NCBI RefSeq assembly: GCF_910592395.1
Contig: NC_088311.1
Coordinates: 4,714,501-4,778,500 of the forward strand
Direction: 5' to 3'
DNA from: Lineus longissimus
Lineage: Eukaryota; Nemertea; Pilidiophora; Heteronemertea; Lineidae
DNA: 64,000 bases
Below are positions 1 through 12,000 of this stretch, in pieces. Within the stretch, counting starts at the first letter, position 1. Each line of letters begins with the position of its first letter. The position numbers and the translations under genes were made by a program. A model generated the notes under the pieces. That model worked only from the letters and a program-made list of their open reading frames with translations. It searched no databases and was not told the DNA's origin.

Positions 1-499
1 TGTGAAGAATGTCGACTTGAGCACCCGATGTTTCCATCAGGTAATTCACCTTCATTTTGACTGTGAAACGAACAAAACAGTTCAGCAAAATAAATGTTCC
101 AAAGAGGATCCGAATCTCAGTCAACTGCGAATTTTCTGTCGTCTTTACGTCTTGTCATCATCCCCTCTGTTGGATAGCGTTGAAATTTGACTTCATGACG
201 AGGCGTCCGTCCACCTCAAATCGGAGTGGTCCTAAGACGGTCTTACTTGATAAGCCCGCTCCTTCTGTCAGGTTGTCCAATCCGATAACATACCAAGCTA
301 CTTCGTACATATCGCAGCCCAGGAACTTCAAAAAGTGTCCTGAAGGCAAAGCCACAACCATAGGCCGAACTTGCATTCATTCTCGAATTTTGTTGTCAAC
401 GCCAAAATAGGCCGAAGACAATGCCACGATTGGTCCTATGGACAATATCACAACCCGAGGTGCAATATTTCGTCGGTGATGATGCACATGGTGTATCTG

Positions 500-1190
500 T
501 TAGTGCTTATGTCTTCAGTATGGCCAGGTTGTGATAATGTCTCAATACGACCATAATAGTGTCTTATGTTTGCGACGGTGTCGTTTCAGTCCGACCAAAA
601 TGTGATGATCACTCCCTATGCAGATATGATATTTGCTGTCTGCGGCTTTGTTTTCAGTATGACTGTCGGTAGCGATGGCATCTTCAAGACATAACAGACG
701 ACTGCCTGACCGTGACTGTGTCTTCTGTATGATCTGGACCTTACCTTACGTATGGTCACGACATGATGATCAGATGAAAATGTGATACTGGCTGCTCAAT
801 TGTGACTCTGTCTTCAGTTCGACCGATTAGGTTGTGTTCTGCTGAACTGTTAGTTCTGGTCAGCATCCGAGGGGCATGCATTGATGGAGAAGATATTTAT
901 GGAATGTGTCTCAGATGATGGCAAGACACTGGAGCTCCCGGGGATGATTCGGTCTTGTTGTGACTGTGTTATCGCTCACTCTGTAGAAGACGGTGAGGCA
1001 TCCAGGCCCGATTCGGTCTGGTTGTGGCTGTCTCATCTCACTCAGCATGTCGCGGGAAATACGGTGGTGCAGCTAGTCCTCAATCTGCCGTCTGGTTGTG
1101 ACTGTCTCATCTCTTGCACTGTGTCGGAAAGACGGTCGGTCTGCCTCAGCCGATCGGTTTGGTTGTGATTCTCTCGAGCTCAACTCTCTT
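500..1190. repeat. Degenerate minisatellite, roughly 60-90 bp period
   Basis: Variants of GTCTTCAGTATGR recur near 511, 582, 641, 721 and 811. Variants of GGTCTGGTTGTGACTGTCTC recur near 951, 1015, 1089 and 1155. Spacing is mostly 60-75 bp (80-90 bp between the last copies of the first set). Copies are strongly diverged, so this is an old array. Open frames here, such as 881-1168 on the plus strand, follow the repeat and have no recognisable protein features. Confidence 0.5.
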
Positions 1191-2165
1191 ACCTGTCGGC
1201 ACCATAGTGAAGCTTCCAGGGTAGTAATAGTCTAGAGTTTGGTCATCTCCAACGTTTTGACAAGACGGTACAGCTGCCGGGTCATACTTGAGGTTTATGA
1301 GCTATTTCAATAGGCTACTTGAGTTGTCTCAATGGCCCTGTCTTCATAGTGTGCAGTGAGAGAGACTCTTCTAATGACAGACGCGTTCTGGTGTCACCCT
1401 AGGTACATGACAGGTACATGACATGTACATGTACCAGGTCAATGTCATACTTGAGGTTCTAGAGCTACTTCAGGCTATTATTAAGACATACGATGCTATC
1501 CTTCAGTATGATGAAAACTAATCATTCAATTCACAATCATCAAAGACACTGCCATGACGTCTGGTCTCTTGTCTGCGAGTTTTCTTATAGATTGTGACTT
1601 GCTGGCTCATCCTTCTACAGGTCCTCAATAACTGACAGCCCTGACAAAAGGTGTCACTCATGTCTCTCAATTTTACCAGTTGTGGTGGCTTTGATCAATT
1701 CATAAGATCAGAAGGGTCACAAGCTAATTAAAGAAGGGAATAAGGAATCTACTGTTAACCAACTTCAGGCTGGCAGTTTGCTCCTGGTGGATTCTGGAGA
1801 ATCAAAAAACAAAACAATTTGCAAATTTGCAATAACAATTCATAATATTCTCACTTTAAAGCATTCTTTTCTTACATCAAGCAAGTAATTAGATGATGAT
1901 TTTTCAAATTAGGCAAATAAGTAAAAGAAACTGTATTGTATAACATGTATAAGAAATCCTTTAACAAAACATACGAGTGATTTAACTGTGAAAGCAGCAC
2001 AGATGTGATTAGACTCTACAATCAGAAGATATAACAGTTTAAATGCACTTCTACCTAGTGATTCTGATGTAACATACATAAGGTGGTGCTTACAAAAGCA
2101 ATTATTTTTTACTTGAATTCAACAGTGAATTCGCATTTGACCAGTTAGAACATATTAGCTACCTT
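1191..2165. other. Intergenic, no gene seen
   Basis: No coding exon is supported. There is a short self-complementary patch of ACATGTAC motifs near 1405-1440. The rest is AT-rich DNA without recognisable elements. Confidence 0.4.
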
Positions 2166-2235
2166 CTATGAATCCTCTTCTGAAGAGTCATCCATGAGTG
2201 GTATTGTCAACGTGTAGAACTGCTTGTCTGCCATA
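2166..2235 (-). CDS. Possible terminal exon of an unidentified minus-strand gene
   Basis: Read on the minus strand, an acceptor-like pyrimidine tract ending in AG (2236-2237) is followed by a frame encoding a 22-residue C-terminus that begins with Met and ends in an acidic run (MDDSSEEDS) before TAG at 2166-2168. Acidic serine-rich tails of this kind are common at true protein ends. I found no upstream exon with matching phase in the window. A candidate ATG frame at 2683-2865 does not splice to it in phase. The product is unrecognised, and a chance open frame is a real possibility. Confidence 0.22.
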
Positions 2236-3117
2236 CTTGGATACGATGGAAACAACTAAATTACTTATGCATTTCAATAAACTACAAATCTTGAAGTAAT
2301 TTTTTCTGAAAATGAGCAAGTGAAGTAGTATTGCAATGAAACTTGTTTAAAAACAAATGCAGATTGTATCTGGACCAGCCACTGAAGCCTATTTTGCCTT
2401 AACAGAATATGACTAATCTCCATAGAATCTAACACACACTTGCATAACAGTAGTTTTATAATCAACCATAGAACATGAATACTATACTTTTGCCGATCGT
2501 TCGTCCATCTTGGGGCCGACCCCAGTAACATGTGCGAGAATGGCAGCCCGCCACTACTGAGACTAGCAAATCAACGAACGATTTGAGGAACCCGTGACCG
2601 GAGACTCCATGGCAACGAAGCCAGCGGGAAACTAGCCGATAATGTATGCGCAGGGCGACCAGCAGCGACACCAAAATCACTAGCGGCAACGTGTAGAACT
2701 ACAATGCAGACGATAGCAACCACGTGTGATAGCGCGGCCGCCCGCAAATTTGATAAAGTTTGACTGACTAACGATCGTTCCTTGGTGCATTTGGTGTGGA
2801 AGTGGATCTTTCTGATAGACTTTGATCAATTTTTGCACAACACTGTTACTCTCTCGCCAAATCATGGTAATTCAAATTGAATTCGCAAAATTTTTAGCCA
2901 GACATTGTTTTACATTCGCCACTCATGTGCAGCATTCCCAAGTGGCGAAAATGCAAACGGGCGCGCTATCCCTAATGACACACTAGACTGCAAAGACACT
3001 CAACTGAATTGAAATGTTTATCGGTGAACACTGACTGGGAATTCAAAAACCACTCTTTTTTCATGTCTTCGAACAGAGTCAAATACTCATAATGATTTCA
3101 AAATTGTACTGTCTCAT
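2236..3117. other. Intergenic, GC-richer patch near 2500-2780
   Basis: Base composition rises in G+C and CpG around 2500-2780, as at a promoter, and an ATG-initiated minus-strand frame (2683-2865) lies at its edge. I could not connect that frame to any other exon. Otherwise nothing is seen. Confidence 0.25.
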
Positions 3118-5286
3118 TTAGAACCCGGCTTTTCGGATTTCCTTGATTCTCAAAAGGATCCCAACATCAAACTCATCCTCATTATCAACTGATGTCGGCA
3201 GCTTGACGTCCTCTGACAAAGCCAGAGCATTGCGACAGCGTTCTCGATGCTCACGGTGAATGTTTCGCTCAAACTCCAACAAACTACCCTCGGGTAAATC
3301 AACATATAGTTCATTTTTACAACATATTTCTTCCACTAACTCATCGAACATTATGAAGTTCTTAAGTGTAGACGGCAAGGGCAATGAGTCCACTTCTGCA
3401 CGGAGCAGGCCATTCCCAATATGACTCTCTGTCAACCTCGCTAGTTTCCCAAGTAGGGATTTCAAATAAGTCAACTTTCTGGTACTCTGTTGTTTTGTAC
3501 CTAGAGCTTGTCTGATGGATAAGCGGCTGATGCTGAGCAGAGAAAGTGGCTGGTGCTGAGAGTCGTTCACCGAAGTACGATTCACAAGCTGACGGTCATA
3601 TTTATAACCACACTGACGCAAAGCATGAATGGTATCACCATCACCAGCACGCAGAATCTCCTTGAGGAGTTTCCTACCAACTTTACAGGGTACGTTCTGA
3701 ACACCGCAACCGGTGCTGAGGACGTACGCCAACAAAGCTCTTGAACGTTTATAGATTCGAATAAGTACATGCTCCTTGAAAAGATAATGCAGCTGGCATC
3801 CGTGGTCAATGACTGGTTTGATGCTGAGGACAAGATTACGAACAGTATACTTGTCGCCAACAACGAACAAAGCAAATGGATCAACGCGTCCAAATTTGTC
3901 CATGTTTTCTAGCACGGCCATGGCCGGTGTCTCCCCACAACGGTCCTTGACATCAAGATACGCACCGGCATGGAGAAGTTGCTCAACAATTTTTGCATGG
4001 TGACTAATGCAAGCAAAATGTAATGGGGATCGTTTCATGATTTCCTCAATCGCGTTCAAATCACACCCATGTTCGACCAGGGTTTTCGCGATCCTGTTGA
4101 ATCCAAATTCACAGGCAATATGCAACGGAGTCTTTCCCCTGTGATCACGTATATCTGTGTTCACACCGTAACGTATCAACAGTTCGACCACTTCTCTGTT
4201 CCTATCACCAGATCGCACTGCTGCAAGAAAGACAGCACAGCTTCCGAATTCCCCGTGCTCCTTGATGTTATAGCGTTCCCGCACTTTGCAACCCAAGTTA
4301 ACAATCAGTTCGACAGTCTTGGCATTCATACTTAAACAAGCGGCAATGAATGGTGTGTTATTCACCATGTTACGACACTCCATCTTGGCACCACAGGCGA
4401 TCAGGAGCTGTATCAACTCAACTTGCCCCCGAAGACAAGCCATATGAAGCATACTGTTGCCATGGCAATCTCGAGAGTCACTTTCGAAATACTCAATCTT
4501 CTCCATAAGTTTTTTTATAGATTGAGCAACAAAGGCTTGGCGAAATTCAGCATCTTTGTTACTGACAGAAATGCCGACTGGTTCGGCTGGGCTGCAGGTG
4601 CCAGGCTGCGGAGACACTAACCTAGCTGCTATCACAGATGACTCCGCATCACTTTGGCTATGAGGAAGCCGATGAATCCTGGAAGGAAGACCTCTATCCT
4701 GGCCATCTAAACTTAAAGTGTCCGGTCTTGAGGGCATAGCCATGGTAGCAGCATCTTCAGGAGAGACACTACCCCTATCATGATCACAACACGCTTTACG
4801 CATATCCATAGAACAGTCTGTGTTTACCGATTTCTCACTCGTATTCAAGTTACTGGCCTGGCTTGTTGAACGTTCAATGCCCACCGCTGCATCTAACTGA
4901 TGCTGGAAATAACTCTTTACCTCTGAAATGCATCCGACAGCTACACCCAAATGATGAGGTGATGCTAAATGCATAACATTGGCTCCATGCTCTATTAGGA
5001 GTCTCATGGTCTTTGGGTGCATGAAATAGTATGCAACGTCAAGAGGGCTCCATCCATCGACCACACCATTGACGTCTGCTCCAAGCTGAATCATTTCTGT
5101 GATGGAGCACAAGACCTTGTCCGTGTCCAGGCACATGCATCGTGCAAACAGTGACCCATCACTGAATTGTAGGACATGCTTCTCATCGTTGTTGCAGTAG
5201 TAGAATGGAGGATCTCTGTAAGTATCTTGCCAAACTATCGGATAGTCAAAGCTACGTAAATGCTGTTTCCATGATGGGTCACCCAT
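3118..5286 (-). CDS. Ankyrin-repeat protein with SOCS-box-like C-terminus (ASB-like)
   Basis: This is one long exon of 722 codons from the first in-frame ATG (5284-5286) to TAG at 3118-3120. The frame stays open upstream to about 5398 but has no ATG. A good 3' splice site (pyrimidine tract plus CAG, exon edge at 5307) suggests an unseen 5' exon. About seven ankyrin repeats are visible, with the typical TPLHIAC helix followed by a LL..GA turn, for example SPLHFACISHHAKIVEQLLH. From about residue 580 a BC-box-like stretch (SLLSISRLSIRQALG) is followed by a Cul5-box-like LPLPSTLKNF near residue 635. In the ASB family these bind Elongin B/C and Cullin-5, and the ankyrin repeats select substrates for ubiquitination. 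The two boxes are about 38 residues apart, against roughly a dozen in typical ASBs. A charged tail of about 78 residues follows. The ankyrin fold is certain. The SOCS-box assignment is my inference. Confidence 0.85.
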   Translation of the reverse strand: MGDPSWKQHLRSFDYPIVWQDTYRDPPFYYCNNDEKHVLQFSDGSLFARCMCLDTDKVLCSITEMIQLGADVNGVVDGWSPLDVAYYFMHPKTMRLLIEHGANVMHLASPHHLGVAVGCISEVKSYFQHQLDAAVGIERSTSQASNLNTSEKSVNTDCSMDMRKACCDHDRGSVSPEDAATMAMPSRPDTLSLDGQDRGLPSRIHRLPHSQSDAESSVIAARLVSPQPGTCSPAEPVGISVSNKDAEFRQAFVAQSIKKLMEKIEYFESDSRDCHGNSMLHMACLRGQVELIQLLIACGAKMECRNMVNNTPFIAACLSMNAKTVELIVNLGCKVRERYNIKEHGEFGSCAVFLAAVRSGDRNREVVELLIRYGVNTDIRDHRGKTPLHIACEFGFNRIAKTLVEHGCDLNAIEEIMKRSPLHFACISHHAKIVEQLLHAGAYLDVKDRCGETPAMAVLENMDKFGRVDPFALFVVGDKYTVRNLVLSIKPVIDHGCQLHYLFKEHVLIRIYKRSRALLAYVLSTGCGVQNVPCKVGRKLLKEILRAGDGDTIHALRQCGYKYDRQLVNRTSVNDSQHQPLSLLSISRLSIRQALGTKQQSTRKLTYLKSLLGKLARLTESHIGNGLLRAEVDSLPLPSTLKNFIMFDELVEEICCKNELYVDLPEGSLLEFERNIHREHRERCRNALALSEDVKLPTSVDNEDEFDVGILLRIKEIRKAGF

Positions 5287-5307
5287 ATCTGCCTCGTCCC
5301 CTTGTTC

Positions 5308-5950
5308 CTGAAGTTGAAGAAAATATCTTTGATCACATGACAGTTTTGACACACAGATGGAGAAATTGACTAGATATTGACTTAAATAATTCGTCTTCTA
5401 AACATGAGGTCTTGTAATCAGATACACGTCTGACAAGTGCATATGAATGAACCACACTGTCAGTTGATACACTGCATGTGTATACTGCAGTCTGCAGTGC
5501 ATGGCCAGACAGCAAATAGTAAATACATCTTCTGTCGGCACTTACGCCTACGGTGCAGTCGTCCTCGCTTCAAATTCTAGAAGTGCTGGCTACGAATAAC
5601 CGTTTAGTGTAATGTCTCCAGTCGTTGTAATGTTTTTAAATCTGGTTATGTTATGCTTTTATGGCATTTTGTCGACAAATATTTGGGTTTTCTGCAGGAA
5701 AATAAAATCGCTCCGCCTTTGTTGTTATCGTCGTTGTGACCAATTCCGTTACCGCCTCCTAAAACAGTAAAGCTGAACTGCTTCTCAAAAGCAAGAGATT
5801 GCACATCCAGAAGACCCTGAAACTAGTATTGTACTAGTACTAGTATCTCCTTATTATACATAATCAAATAATAACATGTCGCCTTCTTTTCGGTGAAACC
5901 GAGACTGAATTATTCACATTGTGTTCAACTGTGTTCATTTCGCAGTCATT
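5308..5950. other. Upstream region of the ankyrin gene
   Basis: This should contain the 5' exon and promoter of the ankyrin gene, but I could not identify either with confidence. A short CTAGTA-rich palindromic patch lies near 5825-5845. Confidence 0.3.
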
Positions 5951-6375
5951 AGTTACCAACGTATGCCTTAGAGGGGGCAGAATGGTACTGTTTAGACAAG
6001 ACGCCTCTCCAACAGCCACAAGTATCTCTTCGAAAACATCACAGTAACACGTTCGAACCAGGGAATCTGTCAGCTGGCTGACGAGTAGGTTGGGAATTGT
6101 GTATGATCAGTTCTCTCAAAGACACCCGAGACAGGGATCAAAATCTTGTGTTTATAAGTTACCATTGTATGCCTTAGATGGGGCGGAATGGTACTGTTAA
6201 GACAAGAAGTCTCTCCAACAGCCTCAATGAATATTGGATCAACGGCACACAGGGCCTCCCAGAGATACCGTCAATGACGAAATATGACTGGGCCTTCTGT
6301 AAGATTAGTTTCTCCGCCAAACACGGGACTGAAGGATTAAAATCTTGTGTTTATCGGCTAACAAATGCAAACACT
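5951..6375. repeat. About 200-bp degenerate tandem duplication
   Basis: The segment starting AGTTACCAACGTATGCCTTA at 5951 recurs in diverged form at 6157, with the same following text about CTGTTTAGACAAG and CTCTCCAACAGCC. The string AAAATCTTGTGTTTA occurs at 6140 and 6339. The period is therefore 199-206 bp, with two full copies and part of a third. The open frame at 6178-6495 lies within it and is probably not a gene. Confidence 0.6.
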
Positions 6376-6582
6376 TTCAATGAACCCCCTACAAGAGACG
6401 AGTGGCTCTTCGTCTCCCCGACTTTGACACCCTACTACGAACATATCAATAGATCAGCCAGCGGTCCTTGGTGTCGATATGTCCTTCACTGCTGACTAGG
6501 ATTAGGACTTTCTCGATTCAGAAACATAGCAGGTGGTTTCACTGTCGTTTTCCGCCACGTGTCAAATAAAGTCCTCGGATAA

Positions 6583-6660
6583 ATGTGGCGAGTATTTTCC
6601 GCAACCTAACTGGTTGAATCTATGTGGCGAGTATTTTCCGCAACCTAACTGGTTTAATCT
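6583..6660. repeat. 39-bp direct tandem duplication
   Basis: Two adjacent 39-bp copies (6583-6621 and 6622-6660) share the core ATGTGGCGAGTATTTTCCGC followed by AACCTAACTGGTT. They differ by a single base, so the duplication is recent. Confidence 0.85.
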
Positions 6661-7400
6661 ATACTTACAAATAAACTGGCGAGACGCTTATAAATCACTC
6701 CGATTTTGTCAGCATTACTCCCATCAGTAACAAGTTTGTCTACATCTAAAGCCATCCTGAGGAAATCCGGGGTCAATGTTCGCTGTTCGTTTCTCCGACC
6801 CTACTAGCAGGGTCACTCAAACATCTAATTAATTGGTCATCAGGCGTCCTAAAGCACAGGCCAACATTCGACACTATTGACCGAGCTTGTGTACAGAGGG
6901 AGGAGGATGGTCATCGGGCAACAAAGTAACCCGCATCCTTAAAACGCAAAGTCGGACTGAACTAACTTGCAGCAGTCGGGAAAACTTATACACAAACCAA
7001 TTGTATACAGATAGCGCTCGAGCGTTTGACTTCTGACTATTGGAGTTGATTGGCGTTAGAAGTAGGAACTAGATATGATTGGACCAAACAGTAAATATAC
7101 GTCAACGACCGGCGTACCCCTTTAACCATCTAGGCACCAGTGGTTTACAATATCCTCCGCCTCTCGATATGACGAATTAAGAAGCATAAACGGTCTGAAG
7201 CTCAGGATACCCTCATTCCAATGTATCCTCAAAAATACCAGCAGCCGATTCGATCCATCGTCGGTAGTACTCGAACGCCCGGAATCAGTATGTGCTGCAG
7301 TTTGATAAGTTTGGATGCGGGGTTTGATAATGATACTAATGAAAATGTTGACATCAGTATATGGTTGATGAGATAACAAGATAAGGAAGAAGAAAAAAAG
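6661..7400. other. Intergenic, no gene seen
   Basis: No exon with coherent splice sites or a recognisable protein is visible on either strand. Confidence 0.35.
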
Positions 7401-7410
7401 AGAAAAGTAC

Positions 7411-7492
7411 GGCAGATTCACCGGGAGTCGAACCCGTGACCAGCCGATCCACAGTCAAACACTTTCAGCGCTGAACCGTCAAGCGATGTGAT
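7411..7492 (-). other. tRNA-like remnant (pseudo-tRNA or SINE head)
   Basis: On the minus strand a perfect RNA polymerase III B box, GGGTTCGACTC, lies at 7425-7435 inside a T-arm-like stem (CACCGGG on the plus strand). An anticodon-arm-like GACTGTGGATC is placed upstream of it. The A box is poor and the acceptor stem does not pair convincingly, so I read this as a decayed tRNA-derived sequence and not a working tRNA gene. Confidence 0.35.
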
Positions 7493-7699
7493 TCAAAAGC
7501 AAACGAGGACTGACGACGAATTTGAGGGCTTCTTTCCAAAATTACACTGTGGACAGAATATTCAAATAAAAAGTTTTTTTATGTAGATATTGATGTCTTT
7601 TTGGTGGCACGTTCGCGTGCGAGAAAGGGCTTCGAGGATTCACCAGTCCCAAGTAGTACTCAAGTTGTGCTTAAAGAGTTGTCGTCAGGTAGATATTGG

Positions 7700-8050
7700 G
7701 TACCACCAGTCTCGTGAGATCAGATAACCAGCTGGCAGAGGTTGGTTGTCCCTTTGTCCGTCCTTGTGAGATGATTACCATGGTACAACCAAATCAGTTG
7801 TCACGTAGCACCCGGCCCATGAAATGTTGTCTTGTACAGCTGAAGGGCCCTTTGAAGGTTGTGTCAATGTCTTCCCAACCTGACCAGATAACCATCTGGA
7901 AGAGGTGGTTGTTACGTAGGATGTCCTTTATTAGTGGTAATCTTGGTGTAATTTTTAGGTTGAGTCAAGGTCTTCCCAACCTGACCAGATAACCAGCTGG
8001 CAGAGGGAAGGCCTTCACAGTCTGAATAAGCAGCTGGCAGAGGTCGATTG
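7700..8050. repeat. Degenerate repeat cluster
   Basis: Variants of CAGATAACCAGCTGGCAGAG occur near 7721, 7883, 7985 and 8022 (the last as AATAAGCAGCTGGCAGAG), often followed by GTTGGTTGT. Spacing is irregular, about 160, 100 and 40 bp. This points to an old tandem array broken by indels. A C-homopolymer with one T follows at about 8131-8149. Confidence 0.5.
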
Positions 8051-9033
8051 TTTCGACATCCCACTCTGGCCCCCGAAGTTAGGCTGCATGTAGGGGGATT
8101 TCTGCGCAGGCATCATGCTGGAGCATTTTACCCCCCCCCCCCCCTCCCCAAATAAGACCCCACAAGGCGAGCTTAAAACTGCCTCCCTTATGAGTCCCAA
8201 AGAGATACACAAGGATTCGATGAGCCACTAGTACCTCATAAAAGAACATAAGACGGTCTTTCACTGATTTTTTTTTAATTACATTATTATCACAACCTTT
8301 ACAGGTGTTCATTCAGCCACAGAGCATAACAAACATCCATCATCACTGGCCTTTGAGGACAATTTCAGATGCCATGCAAAATATCAATCAAAAATGAAAT
8401 GAGAAACAGGCCCTTATGTTATTGTTATTATGCTCATCAAAACAGAAATCGACAAAAAATGAACTTTTCTATAATTTCTTATATTTTTTATTACCTTCTA
8501 TAATTAATTTCTATGAAGAGTTCAGATGCAAAAGCGTCTTCATCCACTCCATGTCCTTCTGCTGCGACCCTAATTTCCTCCCAGAGATGAAATACAGAAT
8601 ATAAGCCATCCCATGCATCTTGCACAAACAGAATTATAGAAACTGATAAAATAATGATACATAGAAGTAATGTACAATGGAAACTCTTTAATAATACCTT
8701 GGAACGTCCCGTCCCGTAGTGAAGTGGTTAAATGCCGCATAGCCGAAAGATTAACTTAACTATACAGTGTGCATGTATGTACTGTCTTCTCAATACAATT
8801 CAACTTCTTATACATGTACGAGCAAAGACTGAAAAGCCGTGGGGTCATGGAGCCAGATTGTCTATTAACTGTATCTATTGTCTATAAAATATATTTTCAC
8901 TTCCCAAGTGGCCCCTATCTTTAGAGTCACACAGCTAGATTTCAGATCGTCTCACTTTCTTCTTTCAGTGAGGTCTGACTCCTTCAGTTGTCTACAGCAC
9001 CCTTTCCAACACAGATAATCACAAGTATTAGTT
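8051..9033 (-). other. Probable 3' UTR / downstream flank of DLGAP5
   Basis: There is no coding exon. On the minus strand a canonical AATAAA lies at 8487-8492, about 540 bp past the DLGAP5 stop, and an ATTAAA variant at 8685-8690. Either could be the poly(A) signal. Base composition is very AT-rich, as expected for a UTR. Confidence 0.35.
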
Positions 9034-12000
9034 TCATAGAAGACTTTCTTCGCTTCTTGAGGCTGTCCTAGTGGATCGACGACGCACTGGTTCCACCTTC
9101 CTCCTGAAATAAAGAAGAGTAATTTTGATGAGCATCAGTTGTATGAAGACAGGACCACACCTGTCAGACTTCAATGTAACCAAAATATTGATTACATTTT
9201 TACCTTTGAGAAGAAAGCAGAAAGAATGTTTAAGCATACCTTTTCGGTGTCTGCTCCGAGACGACAGGCGAGAAGCAAATCAGATCACTGCCAGTAGGGG
9301 CAGCACTAGCAGACTCAGCCGGGGTGAATAGAAGGCTGCCAACAACCTGTAAACAAACAACACGTTTTCAAGAATCATAGCTCATTTCCAAAAGCCGACA
9401 GGAAAATCTCTCAAAACATCACCTAATATTTGGCCGACACCAGATTTTAGGCCGTCTTATTGGTCAGCGCAATGAGAAATTTCCACAAATTCTGCTCCCA
9501 GAATCTCTGGTACTTTGGAAGACTGGAGTCTGGAGAACAATGATACTGCCCTACAATGCCCTTACCTTTGCTGGTCCATCAGTTGAGGTCAGAGGGGAAT
9601 CTAACATTAAAAGATCTTCTAACCAAGGCTTAGTGGGTCTTGGGGTAGACACTCGGCCAGAACAGCTGCCCATACTGGAACTACTGCTCAGGCGGCTACT
9701 CCTTCTACGCTGTGGAACTGCAAGAAAGAAGTAGTTTTAAAGGTTACGTTCATGATAATCCAAGCATGCATTCCAATTCATGAAACCATTTGACGCACTT
9801 TACAGTTAACTGATTTATCCAGAACTCACCATACTCACCAGTACAACTGTCTCTGTTGAAAGGCGTACGTGGCAGAGGGGCGGCCATTTCGTCGTTGACA
9901 CCAGGTGATTGCACGAAACGCACGCTGCGCCTCCTAATGGCAGCCGGTGTCTTCTTTGCGGTCTTGAGAGCACTGGCCACGCTCTTGCACTTTGTCATCT
10001 TCTCAGCAGACTTGGAATGCTTATCAAATTCATCCTTCAGGTCACGTTTCATCTGGCCAGGCATTTCTGCATCTTTGATTTCGTGTTCAAAGGGATCTAC
10101 TTCCATCAAAACTGCAATCACAAGAAACATCAGATGTCACAAAGATTTCAATAGGATTGCCTACAGGTACATTGGTAAACTCGGGAGACCTCCACTGCTG
10201 TATATTTTCTTTGATGACTGAAGTGAGAAGCATTCAGACTGCTATGCTCAAGACCTCGTGATAAAGACACATTAGTCTGAAGATTAAGATTCCAACAAAA
10301 GTTTTGTCAACCCTCACCTGGTTTTGAGGTGGACTCCTTGATGGTGGGCATACAGTACTTGGATACAAAGTCTTCATCAACATCCATTTCGTTGGAAGAA
10401 AATTTCACTGACTTGTCTGCCTTGGGAGTTTTCCTGTAGAAAGAAAACAGGGAATGGGGAGAGATGTCAATCAAATATGATTGTCCAAAACTGTAATTTT
10501 CTTTACTTCGGCAGGTGTCAGAAAGAATTGTCTTTAATTCTTCCCTAGTTTTTTTAGAAACATTCGGCGTTGACTGGTTTCCCTACAAAAATAGTGCCAG
10601 AAGCCTTTTACCTGACTGAAGACCGTCTTGCTGGTGTCTTTCTTGGTGATGAGGCCTCTTTCTGATCGTCACCACTAATGCTGTCATCCAATCTAAGAGC
10701 TTCAAGGGCAGGCGTTGTACTGCTAGTCTTCTGGGTCACTGTCTCCGAGATTGTTGGGGTGTTCTCGCCCAGGAATATTGAAGAACGGGGCGCAAGCTGA
10801 GGACTAGCAGCGCTGTAGCTGTTTTGTGTGGTGCGTGTTTCAGCCATACATCCAGGCAACAAGGGGCTGGGTATACCTAGACTCTGACGAGCTTTCTTTG
10901 CAGATTTGGGCATTTCTGTTGGAATGCCTCCTGACCGTCTTGCCGAGTTCACAACAGCAGTTTTCACAAGGGATCTACGTTCCGAGGGTGTGGTGGCAGT
11001 GGTTTTAGGTGTAGTGCCTAGAAAGACAGATAAAAATTGAATACCACATACGTAGACACAATACAACTTCTGTTGGGCAGCTATTACTTATAGACACAAG
11101 AGGCTATATAATCAAGACCAAATTGCCATAGCAGCAAGCCTTCTACTTTCAATTCTAGTTTGATTAACTGAAGAGTTGCTAAATGCCAAAAGGTGTACAG
11201 ATATCCTTTGACAGACACTAGCACAATTTATCTTGTCAAAACTCACTTGTTGTTGGAGTAGGAGGCACAACTCGGACTGGACTAGCTATTTGGAAGAACC
11301 CTCCTTCGAATGTCTTCAACTTGTCTGAATTTCTTTCTGCCTCTTCCGGTGTAGTTGATCTTTCAGCTGCAGACTTTGGTGACATCGGCTTTGTTATGTC
11401 TACTTTGGGTGTGACTGGTTTCATCAAGTCGACTTCTGCAGTTGCAGGCTGTTCCTCAGGCTTCTGTTGTTTCATCTTTGCACGGAAGTCAGCAAACTTC
11501 GATCTGGCAGTGATTTTGATGGCTGGTTTTACTGTTGCTGTTGTTTTTTTCTGCAAAAAGGTGCATGAACCTAACATTACAGAGATCATATGAAATTACA
11601 AGAAATTGCTAGGAAACAGTTCATTAATAGAGGATGACTAAGATTAAGCCAACAAATTACAAAATTTCCAAGGACAAAACAATTTGCAAGACGTGCAACA
11701 GACCAGAAAAAACACAACCAAGCAAAAGACTCTAACATCTGCCTACCTTCAATACTTTCTTGACTTTGGGTTTGTCCATCACCCACCCTGAAGCTTTCAA
11801 TTTCTCAAGCTTATCAAACTTATCATTCACATCCTCAACCTGAATGGATAAGAAAACATGCAAATAAGCAGGGACATGGGCAAGCAGGCATGCTCAAAAA
11901 GCAAACTGAACACTGAAGTTAATGAAAAGCATTAACAGCATCAGGGCTGGCTCTCGATTTTATTCAGAGGTTTTAGTGGGAATCAAAAGGTTTAGCGGGA

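Noticed and set aside
2683-2865. ATG-started minus-strand frame of about 61 aa
   Set aside because: No donor gives the phase needed to join the possible exon at 2166-2235, and the product has no recognisable features.
5287-5352. Upstream 22-residue extension of the ankyrin frame
   Set aside because: The extension begins at GTG, not ATG, and crosses a good 3' splice site at 5307, so it is probably intron.
8700-8760. A-box-like TAGTGAAGTGG near 8717
   Set aside because: No B box or acceptor stem follows, so a tRNA or SINE call is not supported.
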